A stretch of DNA of 64,000 nucleotides from Pusillimonas sp. DMV24BSW_D (lineage in GTDB: Bacteria; Pseudomonadota; Gammaproteobacteria; Burkholderiales; Burkholderiaceae_B), in contig NZ_CP049990.1 of assembly GCF_011388195.1 (NCBI RefSeq), forward strand, positions 1,240,001 to 1,304,000, in the 5' to 3' direction. The translations under genes and the position numbers were made by a program. The stretch's first letter is position 1, and every line of letters begins with the position of its first letter. The notes beneath the pieces were generated by a model. It was not told where the DNA came from. It saw only the letters and a program-made list of their open reading frames with translations, and ran no database searches. Below are positions 57,302 through 64,000 of this stretch, in pieces.

Positions 57302-57847
57302 TTAGGCTGTTTGCAGGCTCAGGGCAAATTGCATATGGTGCTGATGGTGGTGGGCGTGGATTCGCTCGACCTCTGCAAAGCCCACTTTCAGCGCATTGAC
57401 TTGTGCATCGCTTAATAGGCGTTCCGCCATGGGGAACACCATAGCGTCTTCTTTCCAAATGTGGTCGGGGTAGAGCAGGGCAATGCCGTGAATAGCTTCG
57501 CAAATGGTCTGGCGCGCTTTCGCTTCGTCTGTATCCAGAAAATCAATGCCTTCTTCAAGTTGCCCTACCAGTTTTCGGCCTTTAATGTGTTCGCCTTTTA
57601 GCCCGCCAATTGGGCACCCGCTCTCCGGGACATTGGCGTCGACCAGTGCGGGAAAGAGCAGGTCTTCCTCTTTGCCGTGATGGCAGTGGTCGGCAAATTC
57701 ACGCATGAATTGAACGGCTTGTCGCAGGACGGACGCATTAACGGGTTCAGAGCCGGCAATACCAGGCGCAAGGCTATTTAAATGATTTACAACCATCAGA
57801 ATATAGCGATGGTCGTCAACAAGCTGTTGAATGGGATGGTCTGACAT
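57302..57847 (-). CDS. hemerythrin-like domain protein
   Basis: 181 residues, cytoplasmic, all helical. Likely di-iron ligands follow the family pattern: His in VDDHRYILMVVNHL, HCHHGKEEDLLFPAL (His and Glu), and YPDHIWKEDAMVFPMAE (His and Asp). Bacterial hemerythrins of this type bind oxygen or sense it, or handle nitric oxide and iron. It is the last gene of a leftward operon behind a PQQ dehydrogenase, 19 bases away, so it might serve oxygen supply or redox sensing for that system; this is inference only. Confidence 0.87.
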   Translation of the reverse strand: MSDHPIQQLVDDHRYILMVVNHLNSLAPGIAGSEPVNASVLRQAVQFMREFADHCHHGKEEDLLFPALVDANVPESGCPIGGLKGEHIKGRKLVGQLEEGIDFLDTDEAKARQTICEAIHGIALLYPDHIWKEDAMVFPMAERLLSDAQVNALKVGFAEVERIHAHHHQHHMQFALSLQTA

Positions 57848-57866
57848 CGTTCGACTCCTTTAAGAA

Positions 57867-60230
57867 TTAGGGCAACGTATATGCAATGACATCATCACCT
57901 GCAGTGGTGTCCAGTGAACCATGGCCGCCAGCAACGACCACCAGATACTGCTTGCCGTTTTTACCCATGAAACTCATGGGTGTAGCCTGACCACCTGCGG
58001 GCAAGCGCTGCTTCCACAGTTGTTTGCCGGTAGAAACATCGTATCCGCGTACGTAATTATCGATAGTGCCCGAAAGGAAAGCGACACCGCCCGCTGTCAT
58101 GAGCGGGCCTCCGAGGTTGGGAACGCCCATTTTGAAGGGAAGCGACAACGGTGAGCTGTCGACAACGGTGCCGTTTTTGTGTTTCCAGACAATCTCGCCG
58201 GTAGCCAGGTCGGCACCGGCCACATAACCCCATGGTGGGGCCTGGCACGGTATGCCCAGCAACGACAAGAAGGGAAAGAGCTTAACCGCGTAGGGCGCGC
58301 CAAAGTTTTCGTTCAGTGCGGGTAAACCGTGCTCCGGTGGTGTGTTGTGGACTACCAGTGAAGTGTCGTCTTTACGGGGGATAAGTTGTGAGACAAACGC
58401 AAGGTACGTTGGGGTGGTGAACGCAACCTGGCGTTGAGGATCAACCGCGATACTGCCCCAATTGAACACGCCAAAATTGCCCGGGTAAATAAGAGACCCT
58501 TCCAGCGAAGGCGGGGTGAACCGGCCGTCGTAACGATAACGATGGAACTGAATGCGGCAAGCTAACTGGTCGAACAAAGTTGCGCCCCACATATCAGCAC
58601 CCGTCAGTTCCGGTGGGTTGAACGACAGTTTCGAAACAGGTTGGGTGGGCGCCGTGAAGTCACCCAGCACAGCGCCTTGGGGGGCGGGCTCTTCCTTCAC
58701 CGGCAAAATGGGCTCGCCGGTTAGCCGGTTCAGAACAAAAAGCTCACCTTGTTTGGTGGGTTGAACCAGGGCGGGCACGGTTTCGCCGTTAACCGTCAGG
58801 TCGAGCAAACTGGGCTGCGAGGGAACATCGTAATCCCACAAGTCGTGATGCACGGTTTGGTAATGCCAGCGAACCCGGCCGGTATCCAGCTCCAGTGCGA
58901 CAATCGAGGTGGAATATTTCTCGACTTCGGGGCTGCGGTTACCACCCCACTGGTCGGGTGGCTGGTTGCCCATGGGAACGTAAATTAGCCCAAACTCTTC
59001 GTCGACACTGCTGATGCTCCAGCTGTTGGGCGAATTCGGCGTATAGGTTTCGCCTGGTGCTATCGGTTCGGTTTGTTCGGGGTTGGCGGCATCCCAGTTC
59101 CAGACTAATTCACCGGTATTGACATTGAATGCACGAATAACGCCCGAGGGTTCGCTGGTGGAAACATTGTCGAGTACGGTGCCACCCACAATCAGCAGGT
59201 CTTCGGTGACCACTGCCGGCGAAGTTGAGTAATAGCCGCCCACGCGTTTGTTGGGCATGTTGTTCCAAAGGTCAATTTCACCGTTGCCTTTCCCGAAGGC
59301 AGAGCAGACCTCGCCGTTTTCAGGGTTCAGCGCAATGATGCGGCCATCGGAAGTGGGCATGAATAAACGTGAATTACAGTTGTCAGAAAACCCTTCCAGT
59401 GCGGTTTTATCCACTTCGGCCTGATACGAAACGCCGCGGCAGGTAAGGTGTTGCAAGGCCATATCGCCTTCGATTTCCGGGTCGAAACGCCAGAGCTCGT
59501 CACCCGAAGTGGCATCCAGTGCAATCACGTTCTGGTGCGGGGTGCACAGGAACAAACGGTTGCCCACGTTCAGGGGCGTGACCTGGAAGGTGGTTTCAAC
59601 CGGGTCGCCTGGTTGGCCACGCATATCGCCTGTTTTATAGTGCCAGGCCACTTCCAACTGCCCGATGTTCTCCGGTGTAATTTGTTCCAGCGGTGAATAA
59701 CGCTGACCGAAGCCGGTACGGCCATAGGCATGCCACTCTTCTTTGGGGACGTTGGGCGCGCGATAGGTGTCGGGGGTGGTGCGCATGGCAAGCGTGCCAT
59801 CGATGCGATGCGGGTCGTTGATCCAGCTGGCGGCGGACACAACCAGTGTGCCTAGCAACGCCAGCCACAACAAGCCTTTGTTTAGCCCTGGTGCGCCTTG
59901 CAGCGACCGGTTAACCCATGGCACCAGCAACCACAGACCCACCACGAAAAACAGCCCGACCCTTGCGGCCAGTGGCCACCAATCGAACCCTTGTTCTTGA
60001 ATGGACCACCATAGCAAGCCGCCCAGCAGCACGGCGTACCAGAAAAAAGCCAGGGCTTTTTGCTTGAACAGCAGGATGGCGACCAGCATTAATGCCAACC
60101 CAAAAGCGATATAAAGTGGGGTGTCGCCCAGTATGAAAAGCCAGAGCCCGCCGGCTGATAACGCTAACCCGGCCAGTAACAGCACAAATGCGGTAAGGGT
60201 AAGAAGTAACGGGCGCCTGGTTAAGTTCAT
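57867..60230 (-). CDS. membrane-bound PQQ-dependent dehydrogenase (glucose/quinate/shikimate family)
   Basis: 787 residues from the ATG at 60230, with AGGAG before it; this ATG overlaps the RND pump stop by four bases. Five N-terminal membrane helices (about 1-140) bind ubiquinone. The rest is a periplasmic eight-bladed propeller that holds PQQ, with EEWHAYGRTGFGQRYSPLEQ, ALQHLTCRGVSYQ and PMGNQPPDQWGGNRSPEVEK, close to the E. coli Gcd region containing the catalytic Asp (PDxWGGNR). It oxidises a sugar or polyol on the periplasmic side and passes electrons to the quinone pool. PQQ synthesis genes are not in the window. The exact substrate cannot be told. Confidence 0.94.
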   Translation of the reverse strand: MNLTRRPLLLTLTAFVLLLAGLALSAGGLWLFILGDTPLYIAFGLALMLVAILLFKQKALAFFWYAVLLGGLLWWSIQEQGFDWWPLAARVGLFFVVGLWLLVPWVNRSLQGAPGLNKGLLWLALLGTLVVSAASWINDPHRIDGTLAMRTTPDTYRAPNVPKEEWHAYGRTGFGQRYSPLEQITPENIGQLEVAWHYKTGDMRGQPGDPVETTFQVTPLNVGNRLFLCTPHQNVIALDATSGDELWRFDPEIEGDMALQHLTCRGVSYQAEVDKTALEGFSDNCNSRLFMPTSDGRIIALNPENGEVCSAFGKGNGEIDLWNNMPNKRVGGYYSTSPAVVTEDLLIVGGTVLDNVSTSEPSGVIRAFNVNTGELVWNWDAANPEQTEPIAPGETYTPNSPNSWSISSVDEEFGLIYVPMGNQPPDQWGGNRSPEVEKYSTSIVALELDTGRVRWHYQTVHHDLWDYDVPSQPSLLDLTVNGETVPALVQPTKQGELFVLNRLTGEPILPVKEEPAPQGAVLGDFTAPTQPVSKLSFNPPELTGADMWGATLFDQLACRIQFHRYRYDGRFTPPSLEGSLIYPGNFGVFNWGSIAVDPQRQVAFTTPTYLAFVSQLIPRKDDTSLVVHNTPPEHGLPALNENFGAPYAVKLFPFLSLLGIPCQAPPWGYVAGADLATGEIVWKHKNGTVVDSSPLSLPFKMGVPNLGGPLMTAGGVAFLSGTIDNYVRGYDVSTGKQLWKQRLPAGGQATPMSFMGKNGKQYLVVVAGGHGSLDTTAGDDVIAYTLP

Positions 60231-63200
60231 TCGTTCTCCTGTGGTTTGATTCGGAACCAAAGCCCGTAAAGGGCTGGTACAAATAATAGAGTAATAGCGG
60301 TGCCTACGGCTACCCCTCCAATGAGTACGAAGGCAAGTGGGCCCCAGAAGGTGTCCAGGGTTAACGGCACAAATGCAAATACCGCGGCCAATGCGGTGAG
60401 TATGACCGGGCGCGCACGTTGTACGGCCGCTTCTACAACGCCTTCAAATTGACTCATGCCGGCTTCGAAGTTGTCGGCTACCTGTTGCGTAAGAATCAGT
60501 GTATTGCGCATGAGAATGCCTGCCAGACCGGTGAGCCCAAGCAGGGCGACAAAGCCAAAAGGCTGCTGGAACATCAGTAAAGCCAGTACTGCGCCGATAA
60601 GCCCAAGAGGGGCGGTGGCGATGACCATGAAGGTGCCGGAGAACGAACGCATTTGCAGCATGATGAAAATCAACATCACTGCAAACATAATGGGTTGCAT
60701 TTTTTGTATGGAGGACTCACCTTTGGTCGACTCTTCAACCGAGCCGGCCAGCTCCAGATGATATCCCGGGGGCAGGTTGCTGCGTAACGTTTTAAGGTTG
60801 TCCCACAAGGCCAGGCTAACGTCATTGGGTTGCGCGCCTTCAACATCGCCCTGCACCATCAGCACGCGTTCGCGATTGTGTCTTTTAATGACGGGTTCTT
60901 CAAAGCGGGTTTCTATCTTCCCCAATTGTGAAAAGGGCAGCTTGCGCCCTTCTGGCGTGACAATTTCAATGCGACTCAGTATGTCGGCATTGCTGCGCGC
61001 ATCGTGGCTCAATCCCGCCATGCGCGCGACGACATTTACACTGCGAATGTCCTGGCGCAGCTGGGTGACGGTGATGCCTTCCAGTTGGAATTGAAGCTGG
61101 CGCGAAACGTCGAGCGGCGTCATGCCCAGTAGGCGCAGACGCTCTTTATTCATGTTCAGATGCAGAATGGGAGCACGTTCATTCCAGTCGAGGTGGGCGC
61201 CGCGAACGTGCGGGTTTTGCTCCATTACGTTGCGGATATCGTAGGCAATGTCGCGCAGCGTATCTGGATTAGGCCCCAAGATACGAAAGGCAACCGGCCA
61301 AGTAACAGGCGGGCCATACAACAAGCCCGTTGCGCGTATCCGGGCCTCGGGGAAACGGCCGCGATCAATGGCCTGGTTCACCTGGTCGATGACTCGGTCG
61401 CGTGCTTGTGCGTCCGTTGCCACAGCAATCAATTTAGCAAATCCGGGGTCGGGCATTTCGGGGCTGGCGGAAATGAAGAATCGCGGGGCGCCTGCACCAA
61501 TGTAGGCCGACAACGATTCAATTTCCTCCATGGGTGATAACAATGCCTCAAGCTTTTGAACGGTGCGGTCCGTGGCCTCGATACTGGTACCTGGCGGCAT
61601 GTAAACGCTAATCAGCACCTCGGGCCGGTCGGACGTGGGAAAGAATTGCTTCTGTACTACGGTGGCCATGCCTGCAATAGCCAAAAGCAGTAGTCCAATC
61701 GTGATAAACACAACGGTTTTGCGGTGCACGACACACCAGGTTATGAGTGAACGCAAGCGTTGATATCGTGAAGACTGATAGGGTTGATGGTGTGATTGCG
61801 CCGGGTCTTGGCCCTGATGGGTCTTGTGTTGGGCCGGCAACATCTTAACGCCCAGGTACGGGACGAAAATGACGGCAACCAGCCACGATACGATGAGCGA
61901 AATGCCCAGTACCCAGAAAATGTTGCCCGTGTATTCGCCTACGGCCGACTGCGCAAAACCAATCGGTATGAAGCCGGCAACGGTGACCAGCGTGCCGAAC
62001 AGCATAGGCGCAGCGGTCACTGTCCAGGCATGCGCCGCCGCTTTAACGCGGTCCCATCCTTCCTCCATTTTTACCAGCATCATTTCAACCGAGATAATCG
62101 CGTCGTCTACCAATAAACCCAGAGCCAGAATCAGGGCACCCAAGGTCACGCGATCCAGATTGATACGCATCATAAGCATGATCAAAAAGGTAATGCCCAG
62201 CGTAACGGGCACGGCAATGCCGACGATAAGGCCTGCACGTAAGCCGATGGCGAGCATGCTGACGGCAACAACGACAGCCACAGCGATAAAAAATTTGATT
62301 TGAAACAGATTCACTGCGCCGGCAATCGCGTCGGCCTGATTGGTTAACACATTCAGCGACATCCCGAGCGGTAAACGAGCACGTTCTTCTTCTATAAAAT
62401 TTTCCAGCCGTTCACCCAGTTCCAGGCCGTTGGCGCCGCTTTCCATGACAACACCAATTAAAACAGCGTCTTGCCCTTTGGAACGAACCAGGTAACTGGG
62501 CGGGTCTTCGTAGCCCCGGTGAACCGTGGCGATGTCGGCCAGACGAATCAGGCGCTCGCCAATACGTAATGGAACGTTCGCGAGTTCTTCCGGCTCAGAC
62601 AGGTCGCTGTCCAGGCGCAAGTACAAACGCGGCCCCTCGGTTTCAATGCGCCCGGCCGGCACCAGCCGGTTATTCGCGTCGATGGCTTCGAAAATTGCCG
62701 TGGGCGAGAGCCCCAGGTTATTCAAGCGTATCGGATCGAACTCGATGAACACACGTTCGCTGCGTTCGCCTAGTATCAGCGCTTTACGCACGCCCGGCAC
62801 TTGGTGGATACGGTCGCGAATGTTTTCCGCGTCTCGTGTCACCAGGCGCATGGGCAGGCCTGGCGCAGTCACGGCAATCAGGTTGAAGTAAACGTCGGCA
62901 AAGTCATCATTCACAATGGGGCCGATGACGCCTTCAGGCAGGCTGCCGGCCTCTTCCTGCATGCGTTTGCGCACTTCGTAAAACAGGTCCGGTACGATTT
63001 CTTTGGGTGTGTTGTCTTGAAATTCCACCAGCAGGTTGGCCTGCCCGGGGCGCACGGTGGTTTCAATTTCGTGCAGGTGGGGCACTTCCTGAATGCGTTT
63101 TTCCAGTCGGTTCGCCACCTGTTCTTGCATTTCCTGTGGCGTGGCGCCGGGCCAGTTGGCCGACACCACGAGCGCCCGGACCGTGAAGGGAGGGTCTTCG

Positions 63201-63313
63201 GCGCGGCCCAATGACAAAAAAGCATAGATGCCTGCAATAACCGCCAGAATGAGAAAAAACAGGGTAATGGCGCGTTCCTTAACCGCCAGCGCCGACAGGT
63301 TTGGAAAGCTCAT
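60227..63313 (-). CDS. RND efflux pump, inner-membrane permease
   Basis: 1028 residues, the length of AcrB/MdtB-type pumps. Twelve membrane helices with two large periplasmic loops. Features include the first helix (ITLFFLILAVIAGIYAFLSL), ALILALGLLVDDAIISVEMM with the proton-relay Asp pair, and GLTGLAGILMRNTLILTQQV in the second half. The layout and short N-terminus fit the MdtB/Yeg-like and heavy-metal/drug subgroups that work with a MFP. It exports a toxic or waste compound with the proton gradient. Its ATG overlaps the adaptor stop and its own stop overlaps the PQQ dehydrogenase start, an unusual chain of coupling. No outer-membrane factor is visible. Confidence 0.95.
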   Translation of the reverse strand: MSFPNLSALAVKERAITLFFLILAVIAGIYAFLSLGRAEDPPFTVRALVVSANWPGATPQEMQEQVANRLEKRIQEVPHLHEIETTVRPGQANLLVEFQDNTPKEIVPDLFYEVRKRMQEEAGSLPEGVIGPIVNDDFADVYFNLIAVTAPGLPMRLVTRDAENIRDRIHQVPGVRKALILGERSERVFIEFDPIRLNNLGLSPTAIFEAIDANNRLVPAGRIETEGPRLYLRLDSDLSEPEELANVPLRIGERLIRLADIATVHRGYEDPPSYLVRSKGQDAVLIGVVMESGANGLELGERLENFIEEERARLPLGMSLNVLTNQADAIAGAVNLFQIKFFIAVAVVVAVSMLAIGLRAGLIVGIAVPVTLGITFLIMLMMRINLDRVTLGALILALGLLVDDAIISVEMMLVKMEEGWDRVKAAAHAWTVTAAPMLFGTLVTVAGFIPIGFAQSAVGEYTGNIFWVLGISLIVSWLVAVIFVPYLGVKMLPAQHKTHQGQDPAQSHHQPYQSSRYQRLRSLITWCVVHRKTVVFITIGLLLLAIAGMATVVQKQFFPTSDRPEVLISVYMPPGTSIEATDRTVQKLEALLSPMEEIESLSAYIGAGAPRFFISASPEMPDPGFAKLIAVATDAQARDRVIDQVNQAIDRGRFPEARIRATGLLYGPPVTWPVAFRILGPNPDTLRDIAYDIRNVMEQNPHVRGAHLDWNERAPILHLNMNKERLRLLGMTPLDVSRQLQFQLEGITVTQLRQDIRSVNVVARMAGLSHDARSNADILSRIEIVTPEGRKLPFSQLGKIETRFEEPVIKRHNRERVLMVQGDVEGAQPNDVSLALWDNLKTLRSNLPPGYHLELAGSVEESTKGESSIQKMQPIMFAVMLIFIMLQMRSFSGTFMVIATAPLGLIGAVLALLMFQQPFGFVALLGLTGLAGILMRNTLILTQQVADNFEAGMSQFEGVVEAAVQRARPVILTALAAVFAFVPLTLDTFWGPLAFVLIGGVAVGTAITLLFVPALYGLWFRIKPQENE

Positions 63314-64000
63314 TCGTCTTGCACCCGAACGGACATGTCGTTTTGCAGCAGGTGTGTGCCGACGGCAACAATCTGTTCGCCGCTTTCAAGCGACCCTTTT
63401 ACGTGGGCGGTTTCCGTTTCAATGCTGATGATGGAGACGGGTACCGGGTTGACTTTTCCATCTTGAATCCGCCACACGTGGGGGCCGTTACCCCGCTCGT
63501 TGATTGCGCCCAGCGGCACGACAAAAGACGTTTCATTTGATGGGGGGGCGCTAAATCGGGTACGCACCACACTGCCTAACTGCAGGTCAGAATTATTGCT
63601 ATCTTGTTCAACGAGGGCGTAGCGCGCACGTAGTGTGCGGCTTTGCGGGTCGACCGCGCCGGCGGTTTCCCGCAGCGATAACGCAAGCGATTGTTCGTTA
63701 AGCAGCAGCGCGCCCTTTTCAGGCGGTGTCGTGCTTTCGGGGAAATACACTTCGACTTCTCGCTTGCCGGCGTGGGCCAGGCGGGCCACGGTATAGCCCG
63801 ACGCCACGACTTGCCCTTCGTCTGCGCTGACTTCAATTAATACGCCGTTGGCTGGTGCATTGAGTTGCGCGTAATCCAACGCATTTTTTGCCTGACTCAG
63901 TTGTGTTTGCGCCACTTCGCGTCGCGCACGTGCTTCGCGCAGCATTAATTCCGCCTGCTCGGCCGCTTGTTTACTTACAGCGTTGTGTCGCAATAATTCC
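63310..64000 (-). CDS. RND efflux periplasmic adaptor (MFP, N-terminus cut by window edge)
   Basis: The frame is open to the window edge, so the start and signal peptide lie beyond base 64000; 229 residues are visible. The helical hairpin (AEQAELMLREARARREVAQT, QLSQAKNALDYAQLNAPANG) and the lipoyl half NAPANGVLIEVSADEGQVV are typical of HlyD/AcrA adaptors, followed by the beta-barrel domain (VYFPESTTPPEKGALLLNEQ) and a membrane-proximal domain ending MSVRVQDE. It should link the RND pump to an outer-membrane channel. The stop overlaps the pump ATG (ATGA). Confidence 0.92.
   Translation of the reverse strand, partial: ELLRHNAVSKQAAEQAELMLREARARREVAQTQLSQAKNALDYAQLNAPANGVLIEVSADEGQVVASGYTVARLAHAGKREVEVYFPESTTPPEKGALLLNEQSLALSLRETAGAVDPQSRTLRARYALVEQDSNNSDLQLGSVVRTRFSAPPSNETSFVVPLGAINERGNGPHVWRIQDGKVNPVPVSIISIETETAHVKGSLESGEQIVAVGTHLLQNDMSVRVQDE

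Overview
The window is a piece of a chromosome from a Gram-negative betaproteobacterium, most probably of the family Alcaligenaceae (Burkholderiales). The evidence is gene order and gene type: mpl-yqiA-RNase-tonB-like, aroQ-accB-accC-prmA, rplM-rpsI-argC-erpA-anmK-M23-tyrS, glyA-nrdR-ribD-ribE and a lysine/alanine-repeat histone H1-like protein. The genus cannot be told from the sequence alone.

Positions 1-37,330 are mostly housekeeping. In order they hold: a leftward cell-wall/RNase/TonB-like operon (1-4385); a rightward run from a TlpA thioredoxin through aroQ, accBC, prmA, a zinc-ribbon membrane protein and a sugar kinase (4501-10761); leftward YggT, histone-like and class I ribonucleotide reductase genes (10869-16629), the last behind a promoter covered by two NrdR boxes; gltX; a Pat-like acetyltransferase; darP/pmbA; an orphan TRAP binding protein; ribosomal proteins L13/S9; argC; iron-sulfur and cell-wall recycling genes; tyrS; glyA; the nrdR gene itself; ribD-ribE; and tRNA-Ser(GGA) with a strong terminator.

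Positions 37,359-55,494, starting directly after tRNA-Ser, form an accessory catabolic region. It has two sulfatase-plus-TRAP-transporter operons. One is leftward: sulfatase, cupin, dctP, dctQ, dctM. The other is rightward: aldehyde dehydrogenase, SDR, sulfatase, dctP, dctQ, dctM. Three LysR regulators are each divergent from a catabolic gene, and there is a Rieske oxygenase of the VanA/TsaM type. An orphan TRAP binding protein is a close paralogue of the one in the second operon and lies in inverted orientation. The set of LysR, Rieske oxygenase, SDR and aldehyde dehydrogenase resembles the toluenesulfonate (tsa) oxidation pathway, but here it is combined with sulfatases and TRAP uptake. My best reading is a pathway that imports a sulfated, probably aromatic, compound and then desulfates and oxidises it. 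The substrate is unknown, and this is the strongest candidate in the window for an undescribed system.

Positions 55,586-64,000 hold a PiT-type phosphate transporter and a leftward operon in which an RND efflux adaptor, an RND pump and a membrane PQQ-dependent dehydrogenase overlap by ATGA junctions, followed by a hemerythrin-like protein. That combination is unusual. The first and last genes of the window are cut by its edges.
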